Assembly: GCA_900112325.1 (NCBI GenBank)
Contig: FOLJ01000009.1
Coordinates: 62,001-126,000 of the forward strand
Length of the DNA stretch: 64,000 bases
Reading direction: 5' to 3'
From: Micromonospora sediminimaris
GTDB taxonomy: Bacteria > Actinomycetota > Actinomycetes > Mycobacteriales > Micromonosporaceae
The position numbers and the translations under genes were made by a program. The notes below the pieces were generated by a model. That model searched no databases. It saw only the letters and a program-made list of their open reading frames with translations, and was not told where the DNA came from. Of the stretch, positions 34,934 to 43,766 are shown piece after piece (position 1 is the stretch's first letter; each line of letters starts with the position of its first letter).

Positions 34934-35239
34934 TCAGCCCTCGGTGACCGCGCGGTAGGCGTCCTCGATGCGGGCGGCCAGCAGGACCTCGCCCTCGGAG
35001 AGGGGCTCGCTGCCGTGCCCGACCCGGATCTGGGTGTGATCGGCGCGCCGGCGGATCTCGGGGCGCAGATGCAGCGCGTCGGCGACCACCTTCACCCGCT
35101 CGGTGAGCGCCGCGTGCTGCGTGTCGTCGATGACGAGAGTGCGCCGGATCTGCTCACCCTCACGCGTCCAACCGGACAGTAGGGTGAGGGCGTCGCTGAG
35201 GTAGTCGTGTTTCGTCCGACCGCCAAACAGCGCCCGCAT
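34934..35239 (-). CDS. Pterin-4a-carbinolamine dehydratase-like protein lacking the catalytic histidines
   Basis: A 101-residue protein with the length and fold signature of the PCD/DCoH family: the LSGWTREGEQIRRTL start, a long helix (TERVKVVADAL), and the EPLSEGEVLLAARIE end. The catalytic NHHPEW motif aligns with HLRPEI (57-62), so both histidines are replaced (Leu58, Arg59), while Pro60-Glu61 remain; a third His survives as His75. It is probably not a dehydratase and may have a binding or coactivator role. The ATG at 35239 has GGGAGGAGCG upstream and fits the family length; a longer frame to 35350 is not needed. Confidence 0.78.
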   Translation of the reverse strand: MRALFGGRTKHDYLSDALTLLSGWTREGEQIRRTLVIDDTQHAALTERVKVVADALHLRPEIRRRADHTQIRVGHGSEPLSEGEVLLAARIEDAYRAVTEG

Positions 35240-35422
35240 CACCGCTCCTCCCAGGCTTCGTTGCCGGCTTGTGGCCAAATCGTCGCCGCCCCGTGTCTTT
35301 GTCGGTGCCTCTAGTCTTACGTCGCACGGAGGGTGTGTCCACGCCCACACTTCTGGGGATTCCTGGCCTGACGGACGACCAAGCTACCCAAACCGCCGAT
35401 TGATCTGGCACTCTGGACGCCC

Positions 35423-35866
35423 GTGCGGACCGAACGGGCGAACGGCGGCGGACAAGCCGTACGGCGCGATCCGAAGGTGATCGTCGGCGCGGCCATCATC
35501 AGGGACGGGCGGGTGCTCGCCTGCGCCAGATCCGCCCCGCCCGAGGTGGCGGGCATGTGGGAGTTCCCCGGGGGCAAGGTGGAGCCGGGGGAGAGTGAGA
35601 CGGCGGCGCTGGCCCGCGAGTGCGTCGAGGAACTGGCCGTACGCGTGGAGATCGGTGCGCGGGTCGGCCGTGACGTCCGGATGGCACACGGTCGTTCCGT
35701 CCTCAAGGTGTACGCCGCGCGCCTCCTGTACGACGACGAACCCCAGGCCCTCGAACACTCCGCCCTACGCTGGCTCTCCGCCACCGACCTGGACACCGTC
35801 ACCTGGCTCCCCGCCGACGCCCCCATAGTCGCCGCCCTCCGCCCCCTCCTCCTACCCTCGCGATGA
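35423..35866 (+). CDS. MutT-type Nudix hydrolase
   Basis: A 147-residue Nudix enzyme likely to clean oxidised or other non-canonical nucleotides (8-oxo-dGTP type). The Nudix box is at residues 51-73: GKVEPGESETAALARECVEEL, with all catalytic Glu present and Gly replaced by Ala72 near the end. It is followed by a typical WLSATDLDTVTWLPAD segment. The start is GTG. Its TGA stop (35864-35866) is the first three bases of a palindromic element, so the present C-terminus (LLLPSR) may have been set by that element. Confidence 0.92.
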   Translation: MRTERANGGGQAVRRDPKVIVGAAIIRDGRVLACARSAPPEVAGMWEFPGGKVEPGESETAALARECVEELAVRVEIGARVGRDVRMAHGRSVLKVYAARLLYDDEPQALEHSALRWLSATDLDTVTWLPADAPIVAALRPLLLPSR

Positions 35867-35920
35867 TCAAGAGGTTCTGGTCTCGGAGAACGCTCTCCGG
35901 GGACCAGAACCTCTTGGTCA
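35864..35920. repeat. Palindromic element, GATCAAGAGGTT type (copy 3), supplying the MutT stop codon
   Basis: Arms 35864-35882 and 35902-35920 (TGATCAAGAGGTTCTGGTC and its complement) have one G-T mismatch. The core (CGGAG-AACGCT-CTCCG) forms a smaller inner stem. It is 57 bp, like copy 2, and shares the GAACGCTCTC core with it. It lies between the convergent MutT and sdhB genes and could serve as a bidirectional terminator. Confidence 0.8.
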
Positions 35921-35942
35921 ACAGGTTGGGGCGGGAATGGGG

Positions 35943-35972
35943 CGGGGGCCGCGGCGGATGCCGCGGCCCCCG
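35943..35972 (-). terminator. Terminator of the sdhCAB operon
   Basis: Perfect 13-bp arms 35943-35955 (CGGGGGCCGCGGC) and 35960-35972 enclose a GGAT loop, 15 nt past the sdhB stop on the minus strand. Confidence 0.8.
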
Positions 35973-35987
35973 GTGTCGCTCGGGTGG

Positions 35988-37058
35988 TTAGTGGTTGGGC
36001 TTGTCCTGGTCGGGGTGGGCGAAGTTCAGGTGCTCGGGGGGGAGCGGGAAGGTGACGTCGTCGCCGAACGGGCTGGGGGCGGCGGCGCGGTCGAAGGTGA
36101 GCTCCGTCAGGGGGAGCTTGCCGCTGGCGTCGACCGCCGGGGCGGTCGGGTGGGGCACCTCGCGGTGCCAGTTGACGCCCTGCTGAGCCTGCACCTCGGC
36201 CTGGGCGTCATGGGAGCCGCCGGCGTGTGAGTGCACACCGCCGCCCGCGGCGCTGGAGCGCACCGCGCCCGGGGAGTGTCCGCTGGTCACGCTGGTCTGA
36301 GGCACCTGACCCCTCCGGAAGATCTTGCTACCGAGCCACACAAGTGGATCGTACCTGCGGTCGACGACCCGTTCCTTCATGGGGATGATCCCGTTGTCGG
36401 TGATCTTGATGTGCTCGGGGCAGACCTCGGTGCAGCACTTGGTGATGTTGCAGAAGCCCAGGCCCTGCTCGGTCTGCGCGTAGTCCTTACGGTCGGTCCT
36501 GGTGTCCAGCGGATGCATGTCCAGCTCCGCGGCCCGGATGAAGTACCGGGGACCGGAGAACGCCTGCTTGTTCTCGTCGTGGTCCCGGATCACGTGGCAG
36601 ACGTTCTGGCACAGGAAGCACTCGATGCACTTACGGAACTCCTGCGAGCGCTCCACGTCGACCTGCTGCATCCGGTAGTCGCCGGGGGCCAGATCGGGCG
36701 GTGGAGCGAAGGCGGGCGTCTCCCGCGCCTTCTCGTAGTTGAAGGACACGTCGGTGACCAGGTCCCGGATGATCGGGAACGTCCGCAACGGGGTCACCGT
36801 GATCGTCTCGTTCTCCTCGAACGTCGACATCCGGGTCATGCAGCCGAGCTTGGGCATCCCGTTGATCTCCATCGAGCAGGAGCCGCACTTGCCGGCCTTG
36901 CAGTTCCACCGGCAGGCCAGGTCGGGCGCGTCGGTGGCCTGCAACCGGTGGATCACGTCGAGGACCACCTCGCCCTCGTTGACCTCGACCGTGTAGTCCT
37001 GCAGGTCGCCGCCGTCGGCGTCACCCCGCCAGATCCGGAACTGGCGCTTCGTTCCCAT
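35988..37058 (-). CDS. sdhB: Succinate dehydrogenase iron-sulfur subunit with long C-terminal tail
   Basis: SdhB passes electrons from the flavoprotein to the membrane anchor. Residues 1-248 match the family: a [2Fe-2S] site with cysteines 53, 58, 61 and 73, then the CIECFLCQNVC and CCTEVCPEHI motifs for the [4Fe-4S] and [3Fe-4S] clusters. Residues 249-356 are an extra tail of about 108 residues, rich in His, Gly, Ser, Pro and Ala and without predicted structure; mycobacterial Sdh1 SdhB stops at about 248. Its ATG shares a base with the sdhA stop (TGATG). Tail function is unknown. Confidence 0.95.
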   Translation of the reverse strand: MGTKRQFRIWRGDADGGDLQDYTVEVNEGEVVLDVIHRLQATDAPDLACRWNCKAGKCGSCSMEINGMPKLGCMTRMSTFEENETITVTPLRTFPIIRDLVTDVSFNYEKARETPAFAPPPDLAPGDYRMQQVDVERSQEFRKCIECFLCQNVCHVIRDHDENKQAFSGPRYFIRAAELDMHPLDTRTDRKDYAQTEQGLGFCNITKCCTEVCPEHIKITDNGIIPMKERVVDRRYDPLVWLGSKIFRRGQVPQTSVTSGHSPGAVRSSAAGGGVHSHAGGSHDAQAEVQAQQGVNWHREVPHPTAPAVDASGKLPLTELTFDRAAAPSPFGDDVTFPLPPEHLNFAHPDQDKPNH

Positions 37059-39016
37059 CAGCGGTTCTCCTTCTCGGCGTCAGCGTCGGTGGCCGCAGCA
37101 GCGGCATCGGCGGCGACGAGGGCGTCGAACTCGGTGAGTTCCTCGTCGGTGAGGTACTTGGCCAACTCGGCGCGGTCGAACAGGCCGATCAACTCGGAGC
37201 GCATCTTCGGCAGCGGCTTGCGCTCCAGTCGGACGGCGTCGCCCACCAGCGAGCAGACCAGGTTGACCCGTCGCCACTGCGGATCCATGGTGGGGAAGTC
37301 CTCGCGGGTGTGGCCGCCGCGCGACTCGCGACGCTCCAGCGCCGCCTTCGCGGTGCACTCGGAGACGACAAGCATGTTGCGCAGGTCGAGCGCGAGATGC
37401 CAGCCCGGGTTGTACCGCCGGCCGCCCGCGGCGCTGACCTTCGCCACCCGTTCGCGCAACTCCGCCAGTCGGGCCAGCGCATCCTCCAGTTCGGCCTCCC
37501 GCCGGATGATGCCTACGAGATCCCCCATCACCGCCTGGAGGTCCTGCTGGAGGGTGTACGGGTTCTCGCCGGTGTCCCGCTGCAACGGCGCCAGGGCGGT
37601 CTCCACAGCCGTCTCCACAGCCGTCACCGCCACCCGGGGTCGGCCGGTCAGCTGGTCGACGTAGGTGGCCGCGTGCCCGCCCGCCCGCTTGCCGAAGACC
37701 AGCAGGTCGGACAGGGAGTTGCCGCCCAGTCGGTTGGAGCCGTGCATGCCGCCGGAGACCTCACCGGCGGCGAACAGCCCACGCACCGAGCCGTACGCGG
37801 CGCCGCTGTCCGGGTCGACCTCCACGCCACCCATCACGTAGTGACACGTCGGGCCGACCTCCATCGGCTCCTTGGTGATGTCGACGTCGGCCAGCCCCTT
37901 GAACTGGTGATGCATCGACGGCAGGCGACGACGGATCTCGTCGGCCGGCAGCCGGGAGGCGATGTCCAGGTAGACGCCGCCGGCCGGCGTACCCCGACCG
38001 GCCTTGACCTCGCTGTTGATCGCCCGGGCGACCTCGTCGCGGGGCAGCAGCTCCGGCGGACGCCGGTTGTTGTCCGGGTCGTCGTACCAGCGGTCCGCCT
38101 CCTCGGGCGTCTCCGCGTACTGCTTGCGGAAGACGTCCGGGACGTAGTCGAACATGAACCGCTTGCCCTCGGAGTTCTTCAGGATGCCACCGTCGCCGCG
38201 GACCGACTCGGTGACCAGGATGCCCTTGACCGACGGCGGCCAGACCATGCCGGTCGGGTGGAACTGGAGGAACTCCATGTTGATCAGAGTGGCTCCGGCG
38301 CGCAGCGCCAGCGCGTGACCGTCTCCGGTGTACTCCCAGGAGTTCGAGGTGACCTTGTAGGACCGGCCGACGCCACCGGTGGCGAGCACCACGGCGGGTG
38401 CCTCGAAGAGGACGAACTCGCCGGACTCCCGGTAGTAGCCGAAGGCGCCGGCGATCCGGTCCCCGTCCAGCAGCAGCTCGGTGATGGTGGTCTCGGAGAA
38501 GACCTTGATCCGGGCGTCGTACGAGCCGTGCTCGCGCTTGTCCTCCTGCTGCAACGAGACGATCTTCTGCTGGAGGGTGCGGATCAGCTCCAGGCCCGTC
38601 CGGTCGCCGACGTGGGCCAGTCGGGGGTACTCGTGGCCGCCGAAGTTGCGCTGCGAGATCTTGCCGTCCTTGGTGCGGTCGAACAGCGCGCCGTACGTCT
38701 CCAGCTCCCAGATCCGCTGCGGCGACTCCTTGGCGTGCAGCTCCGCCATCCGGAAGTTGTTGAGGAACTTGCCGCCGCGCATGGTGTCCCGGAAGTGCAC
38801 CTGCCAGCTGTCCCGGCTGTTCACGTTCCCCATGGCCGCGGCGGCGCCGCCCTCGGCCATCACCGTGTGCGCCTTGCCGAACAGCGACTTGGAGATGATG
38901 GCGGTCTTCTTGCCGGCCAGCCGCGCCTCGATCGCCGCGCGCAGGCCGGCGCCGCCGGCCCCGATCACGACGACGTCGTAGTGGTGTCGTTCGATGCGAG
39001 TGGTAGTGGTCGTCAT
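37058..39016 (-). CDS. sdhA: Succinate dehydrogenase flavoprotein subunit (Sdh1 type)
   Basis: A 652-residue flavoprotein that oxidises succinate to fumarate. It has the FAD motif VVVIGAGGAGLRAAIEARLAG near residue 12, the histidyl-FAD site in FGKAHTVMAEGG, the GGVGRSY strand, the substrate region HPTGMVWP and GSNRLGGNSLSDLLVFG. An in-frame extension to 39058 overlaps the sdhC stop, so the ATG at 39016 after GGGGCCC spacing is used. The gene order sdhC-sdhA-sdhB and the large single membrane anchor resemble mycobacterial Sdh1 (Rv0249c-Rv0247c) rather than the SdhCDAB enzyme. Confidence 0.96.
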   Translation of the reverse strand: MTTTTTRIERHHYDVVVIGAGGAGLRAAIEARLAGKKTAIISKSLFGKAHTVMAEGGAAAAMGNVNSRDSWQVHFRDTMRGGKFLNNFRMAELHAKESPQRIWELETYGALFDRTKDGKISQRNFGGHEYPRLAHVGDRTGLELIRTLQQKIVSLQQEDKREHGSYDARIKVFSETTITELLLDGDRIAGAFGYYRESGEFVLFEAPAVVLATGGVGRSYKVTSNSWEYTGDGHALALRAGATLINMEFLQFHPTGMVWPPSVKGILVTESVRGDGGILKNSEGKRFMFDYVPDVFRKQYAETPEEADRWYDDPDNNRRPPELLPRDEVARAINSEVKAGRGTPAGGVYLDIASRLPADEIRRRLPSMHHQFKGLADVDITKEPMEVGPTCHYVMGGVEVDPDSGAAYGSVRGLFAAGEVSGGMHGSNRLGGNSLSDLLVFGKRAGGHAATYVDQLTGRPRVAVTAVETAVETALAPLQRDTGENPYTLQQDLQAVMGDLVGIIRREAELEDALARLAELRERVAKVSAAGGRRYNPGWHLALDLRNMLVVSECTAKAALERRESRGGHTREDFPTMDPQWRRVNLVCSLVGDAVRLERKPLPKMRSELIGLFDRAELAKYLTDEELTEFDALVAADAAAAATDADAEKENR

Positions 39017-39027
39017 GTCAGGGGCCC

Positions 39028-39834
39028 TCAGTTGATGAACCGCAGATCGGAGATCCACTCAGCGGAGACGGCCATGACGTAGAAGTCGGTCAGGGCCAGT
39101 GTGCCGAGCGTGATCCAGGCGAGCTGCATGTGCCGGACGTTGAGCCAGGAGACGTAACCCCAGGCCCGGTAGCGGACGGGATGCTTGGAGAAGTTCTTCA
39201 GTCGCCCGCCGATGATGTGCCGGCAGGAGTGGCAGGAGATCGTGTACGCCCAGAGCATGACCACGTTGCCGAGCAGGATCAGGTTGCCCAGCCCGAAGCC
39301 GAAGCCCTCGGGGCTGTGGAAGGCCAGGATCGCGTCCCAGGTGTTGATCAACGAGATGATCGCGGCGAAGTAGAAGAAGTACCGGTGCGAGTTCTGCACG
39401 ATCAGCGGGAACCGGGTCTCACCGCCGTAGGAGGCGTGACCGTCAGGCACCGCGCAGGCCGGCGGCGACAGCCAGAACGACCGGTAGTACGCCTTGCGGT
39501 AGTAGTAGCAGGTGAGCCGGAACAGCAGCAGGAACGGCAGGGTGAACGCGGCGTCCGGAATGATCCACCAACCGGGCAGGTACTGCCCGAAGTGGGAGGC
39601 CTCCGGTAGGCACCGGTCGGTCACGCACGGAGAGTAAAACGGGGTCAGGTAGTGGTAGTCCTCGACCCAGTAGAAGTCGTGCATGAAGACCCGGACCGTC
39701 GCGTACGCTACCCACGCACTGAGCCCGATTACCGTGATCAGCGGGGCAAACCACCAACGGTCCGTCCGCAACGTCTTCGCCGCGATGGCGGCGCGTGCGC
39801 GCACGCCTCGCGGTTTCGTTGCCGATGATGTCAT
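39028..39834 (-). CDS. sdhC: Succinate dehydrogenase membrane anchor (single-subunit Sdh1 type)
   Basis: A 268-residue membrane protein with about five hydrophobic segments (residues ~30-50, 92-110, 152-172, 182-205 and 232-255). It fits the one-piece anchor of actinobacterial Sdh1 complexes in length and place. Several histidines next to membrane segments (for example HDFYWVEDYHY, NSHRYFFYF and SCHSCRHIIG) are candidate heme ligands. It is the first gene of the operon; sdhA follows after 11 nt. The upstream 257 bp (39835-40091) should hold the promoter, but no clear redox-regulator site was seen. Confidence 0.9.
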   Translation of the reverse strand: MTSSATKPRGVRARAAIAAKTLRTDRWWFAPLITVIGLSAWVAYATVRVFMHDFYWVEDYHYLTPFYSPCVTDRCLPEASHFGQYLPGWWIIPDAAFTLPFLLLFRLTCYYYRKAYYRSFWLSPPACAVPDGHASYGGETRFPLIVQNSHRYFFYFAAIISLINTWDAILAFHSPEGFGFGLGNLILLGNVVMLWAYTISCHSCRHIIGGRLKNFSKHPVRYRAWGYVSWLNVRHMQLAWITLGTLALTDFYVMAVSAEWISDLRFIN

Positions 39835-40091
39835 TCGCGTCGTCTCCCTGACGGGGCCCTGTCACGGGCGGCGGAACACTTCCGGGCGGCACGCGGACGG
39901 GCGAACCCGCACCCGCCTGCCGCGTCATGCGCACACCAACGACCGCACCGGCGTACCGGAGCAGCTAAGTGACACACGTTACGCCGATCTAGGCGGGCCG
40001 TCCGCGCAAGGCAGTGTCCCGTGTGTCCCGCTCTTTGGAAAGCCTCTCTCCATGATCAATATTCGGGTGCCCGGAAAAGATCGACAAACGG

Positions 40092-41540
40092 TCAACCGGA
40101 GGCGCCGCCGGTGAAGTTCCACGAGGCCAGCCGCAGCGACGGCGCCGCCCACCAGGCACCGTCCGCGCGGTCCGGCAGGCGTACCGCGCGCCGACCCAGC
40201 TCCAGTACCGCACCGGGCGCGAGCGCCCGCGGGTACGACTCGGTGAAGCGCAGGTCGCGGACCGCTCGGGTGACCCGACCGTCCTCGACCAGCCACAACC
40301 CGTTGCGGGTCAGGCCGGTGACGACCAGACTCAGCGGATCCAGGACCCGGGTGTACCAGAGGTCGCTGACCAGCAGGCCGCGCTCCATCCGGGAGACCAG
40401 GGCGGCGGTGTCCGGATCCCCGATCGCGCCGTCCACTGCCGGGCCGCCGACCCCGTGACCGCCAGCCACGAAAACGCCCGTCGGGTCGGCTGCGCCCGCC
40501 GTGCCGGCAGGGGCCAGGCGTAGGTTGCGGGGGATCGGGCCGAAGGTGGCGCTGCCGGCCCAGGCGTGCCCGGTCGAGGCGACACCCAGCTCTGCGGCGC
40601 TGCGCCGATCGTGGACCACGGCGCTCGTGGTGCCGGCGTCCACCAGGGTCAGTGCCCGGCTCGGCGTACCTTCCAGGTCGAACGGGAGCCCCGAGGCCGC
40701 GAGTGGATCGTCGACCAGGGTCACCGCCCGATCGAACTGAGCCGTGCCGGGTACGGCGAACGACTGACGTTCGGCGTACCGCCGGCCGTTGAAGCCGTAC
40801 CAGGCCAGGTTCGAAAGCAGGTCCGCGACGGCTGGCGGCTCCAACACCACCGGATAGCGCCCGGGCGACAGCTCGACCGGTTGGGCCGCTGCTCGCGCCT
40901 TCGCGGCGGCCCGCCGCCCCAGGTCGGTGCCGTCGAGGTCGGCGACCCGGTCGACGTGCTGTCGGGCCGTGCCGTCCGCGCCGTCGGCCCGGGCGATGCC
41001 GTCCATCGCCGCATCTGCCGCCTGCCCCTGTGCGAAGTGGCCGGCCGAGTTCGCGAACGCCGCCACGCGGTAACCGGTGCGGCAGTAGCCCGCGGTCACC
41101 AACCCGCCGGCCGCGTCGACGAACGCCCGGACCAGGGCGGCCCGTTGGTCCGGGCCGGCGTGTGCCGTGGCCGGATCCCACCCCGGCGAGGGCGCCACCG
41201 GTGCCGCGGGCGCGAGCCCCGGCCAGGCCGGATCCGGTGGAGTGAACCGGGCCGCCGCCAGCACCCGCTCCACCAGCGTGCGTAACCCGTCGGTGGTGAC
41301 CGCGTTTCCGCTGCCGGCGGCGGTACGCCCGGCCAGGTGGACCCGCAGGCGGACGTCCACGGAGGACGCGGCCACGTTCTGGTGGATCGCCGAGTTGGCG
41401 AATCTGGTCAACGCCGACTCGGCCCGGGTCACCGTCACCTCCGCCTGCGCGGCCGGCCCGGCCAGTCGGGCGACCAGGTCCACCACGCGGCCGGCGACGT
41501 CCAACTCGGTGTCGCCGGCCGGCACGGGGGTGCCACTCAC
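40092..41540 (-). CDS. tldE: TldD/PmbA-family protein, TldE-type subunit
   Basis: A 482-residue member of the TldD/PmbA family, the non-metal-binding partner (TldE) of the TldD protease. It has the family N-terminal region with VTRAESALTRFANSAIHQNV and the C-terminal WYTRVLDPLSLVVTGLTRNGLWLVEDG segment, but no HExxxH. The upstream gene encodes TldD, and the two subunits form a heterodimer in known systems that degrades unfolded peptides and matures some RiPPs. The GTG start has GGGAGG upstream, 73 nt after tldD. Confidence 0.9.
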   Translation of the reverse strand: MSGTPVPAGDTELDVAGRVVDLVARLAGPAAQAEVTVTRAESALTRFANSAIHQNVAASSVDVRLRVHLAGRTAAGSGNAVTTDGLRTLVERVLAAARFTPPDPAWPGLAPAAPVAPSPGWDPATAHAGPDQRAALVRAFVDAAGGLVTAGYCRTGYRVAAFANSAGHFAQGQAADAAMDGIARADGADGTARQHVDRVADLDGTDLGRRAAAKARAAAQPVELSPGRYPVVLEPPAVADLLSNLAWYGFNGRRYAERQSFAVPGTAQFDRAVTLVDDPLAASGLPFDLEGTPSRALTLVDAGTTSAVVHDRRSAAELGVASTGHAWAGSATFGPIPRNLRLAPAGTAGAADPTGVFVAGGHGVGGPAVDGAIGDPDTAALVSRMERGLLVSDLWYTRVLDPLSLVVTGLTRNGLWLVEDGRVTRAVRDLRFTESYPRALAPGAVLELGRRAVRLPDRADGAWWAAPSLRLASWNFTGGASG

Positions 41541-41613
41541 GCCGCCTCCCGGTGGTCGGCGACGACGTACGGCGTCACCACGGCGTGTCGACGGGTGGCC
41601 CGCTCATGTTCGG

Positions 41614-43050
41614 TCACGCGCGTACCCCCACCCGGACGTTGCGGAAGCGGGCCGGTGCCGACGGGTGCCCGGTGTGCCCGATCTGGCCGGGCTGGCCCTT
41701 GCCGCAGTTCGGGGTGCCCCACGGCACCGTCTCCGAGGAGAGCATGTCCATCGAACGCCAGAACAGCGGACCGATACCGGTGTACGTCGGGTTGCGCAGC
41801 ATCCGTCCGCGCCGGCCGTTGCGGATCTCCCAGCCGATCTCGCAGCCGAACTGGAAGTTCAGCCGCTTGTCGTCGATGGACCAGGAACGGTTGACGTCCA
41901 TCAGCACCCCCTCGTCGGTGGCGGCGACGATCTCCTCCAGGGTGTGCGGGCCCGGTTCCAGGCCCACGTTTGTCATCCGTACCATCGGCAGTCGCGCCCA
42001 CCCGTCGGCGCGTACGCTGCCGCCGTGATCGAGGCCCGCGACGGCGGCCGAGTCCCGGCCCGCCAGCACGCCCACCCAGCGGCCGTCCCGCACCGCGTCG
42101 CGCTTGACCGCCGGTGAGCCCTCGTCGTCGTAGCCGAAACTGCCCAGGGCGCCGGGGATGGTCGGGTCGATGGTGATGCTCATCAGCTCGGAGCCGTACC
42201 GCAGCGAACCGAGCTGCGCGAGATCCAGCCATGAGGTGCCGGCGAAGGCCGCCTCCCAGCCGAGGATCCGGTCCAACTCGATGGCGTGCCCGACCGACTC
42301 GTGGATCTGCAGGGCCAACTGCTCGCCGCCGAGGATCAGGTCGGTCTCGCCGCTGGGGCAGAGCGGTGCGGTCAGCAGTGCCCGCGACTCCTCGGCGATC
42401 CGTGCCGCGTGTGCGGTCAGCTCCAGCGAGTCGACGAGCTCCCAGCCGGTGGTGCCGTACTGGCCGCGGTAGCTCGGCCAGGACCGGCGTTGGGTCTCAC
42501 CGGCGCCGACGGAAGTGGCCGAGATGCCACCGCCGCACTCGCGGATGCGCTGGTCGATGCGGTGCCCCTCGCTGGAGACGAACCACTTGGCGGTGTCCCA
42601 GATCTGGTAGAGCCCCTCGGCGAGGTCGGCACCGTGCTCGGTCATGGTGCGGGTGGCGGCCACCAGCAGGTCGCCCTTGACGGCGAGGGAGACGCCGAGC
42701 GGGTCGACCTCGCAGGGCGAGGACCAGCTCGCCGTGACCGGGGTGGACGCGACCAGGTCGACGGGTGGGCCGGAGACCAGCGCACTGACCGCCGCGGTCC
42801 GCGCGGCCCGGTGGCCGGCGTCGCGGGCGGCCAGGTCGGACAGCTCCGGCACGGCGTGGAAGCCCCAACTCGAACCCACCAACGCGCGTACGCCCAGACC
42901 GACGCTCTCGTCCTGGTCGAGCGACTCGATGTCGCCGTTGCGGGCGGTCATCGACTCGTAGCGCCGGTGCATCACCCGAACGTCGGCGTACCGGGCACCA
43001 GCGTCCAGCGCCGCCTGCACCGCCGCCTCGGCCACCTCGAATTCGCTCAC
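41614..43050 (-). CDS. tldD: TldD-type metalloprotease subunit
   Basis: The catalytic partner of TldE, 478 residues. The zinc site is HESVGH at 250-255, and the family cysteine is Cys449 in NCGKGQPGQ. Other family features are the N-terminal ARYADVRVMHRRYESM strand and the SWSIDDKRLNFQFGCEIGWEI region. TldD/E degrades peptides and releases leaders of modified peptides such as microcin B17. No modified-peptide biosynthetic genes are nearby, so general turnover is more likely. The start is GTG. Confidence 0.92.
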   Translation of the reverse strand: MSEFEVAEAAVQAALDAGARYADVRVMHRRYESMTARNGDIESLDQDESVGLGVRALVGSSWGFHAVPELSDLAARDAGHRAARTAAVSALVSGPPVDLVASTPVTASWSSPCEVDPLGVSLAVKGDLLVAATRTMTEHGADLAEGLYQIWDTAKWFVSSEGHRIDQRIRECGGGISATSVGAGETQRRSWPSYRGQYGTTGWELVDSLELTAHAARIAEESRALLTAPLCPSGETDLILGGEQLALQIHESVGHAIELDRILGWEAAFAGTSWLDLAQLGSLRYGSELMSITIDPTIPGALGSFGYDDEGSPAVKRDAVRDGRWVGVLAGRDSAAVAGLDHGGSVRADGWARLPMVRMTNVGLEPGPHTLEEIVAATDEGVLMDVNRSWSIDDKRLNFQFGCEIGWEIRNGRRGRMLRNPTYTGIGPLFWRSMDMLSSETVPWGTPNCGKGQPGQIGHTGHPSAPARFRNVRVGVRA

Positions 43051-43144
43051 GGCGACGCCTCATCGTGCGCGTTCACGAGACGCGTTGCCCCGGTGTCCAT
43101 GCGGTCGCTCATGGCCCGACCCTAGGCGACCCGACCGACAACCG

Positions 43145-43693
43145 TCAGGGAAGCAGGTCCTCAGGCCGGATGGTCGCTTTGACTGGTTCGGTGAGCACCA
43201 GAACCTGGCCCGGCTCGGTCGCACTCTCCACCACGTAGTGCCGACCGCGTTTGCGGTAAAGGTGGAGAGCGCCGCTCGCCTGCTCGATGAGCAGGTACCA
43301 CTCGATGCCCGCGGCGGCGTAGTAGTGCATCTTGAGCACCTTGTCGGTGGCCGCGTTGCTCGGCGAGATGATCTCGCAGACGAGATGGACGTCGACGGCC
43401 TCCACGTTTGGCGCGTCGAAGTCGATCGGGCCGGTGATGACCAGGTCGGGAATGGGGATGCGGCCGGGTCGGAGCCGGACGTTCACCCCCTCCAGAACGT
43501 GCAGTCCGGCCTCCCTGGCCGGGCCGCGCAGTGTCGCGTGCAGCTCACCGGAAATGTTCTGGTGGCGTGGGGTGGGGGCTGGGGTCACGTGCAGGCTCCC
43601 GTCGAAGAGTTCGACGCGCTGGGAGGTCTCGCCGAGGGCGAGGTACTCCTCCTCGGTCCACGGGCCCTCGTGGTCGAACACCGCCACGGTCAT
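43145..43693 (-). CDS. Uma2-family (DUF820) putative nuclease
   Basis: A 182-residue protein of the Uma2 family, with a PD-(D/E)XK nuclease fold: PDLVITG, the VHLVCEIISPSNAATDK strand with acidic residues, and HYYAAAGIEWYLLIEQ. The family is common in cyanobacteria and actinobacteria; its biological role is unknown, though restriction-endonuclease relatives are cited. The ATG at 43693 with GGAGGTGACC upstream is chosen over a longer frame to 43861. It is divergent from the second peptide ABC operon. Confidence 0.87.
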   Translation of the reverse strand: MTVAVFDHEGPWTEEEYLALGETSQRVELFDGSLHVTPAPTPRHQNISGELHATLRGPAREAGLHVLEGVNVRLRPGRIPIPDLVITGPIDFDAPNVEAVDVHLVCEIISPSNAATDKVLKMHYYAAAGIEWYLLIEQASGALHLYRKRGRHYVVESATEPGQVLVLTEPVKATIRPEDLLP

Positions 43694-43743
43694 GGTCACC
43701 TCCGCTCGTCTCGCCGGGATCCTGCCTGCCGGGCTGCCCCCCA

Positions 43744-43766
43744 TGGTCGCACCTTCCGTGCGACCA
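43744..43766. promoter_or_regulatory. 9-bp inverted repeat in the Uma2 / peptide-operon intergenic region
   Basis: TGGTCGCAC (43744-43752) and GTGCGACCA (43758-43766) are perfectly complementary with a 5-bp centre. The site is central in the 212-bp divergent region, so it could be an operator for either side or a hairpin in the Uma2 leader. Confidence 0.4.

Noticed and set aside
39835..40091. Possible redox (Rex-like) operator upstream of sdhC
   Set aside because: GTGACACACGTTAC shows only partial similarity to TGTGAACGC-type Rex sites and lacks the dyad.
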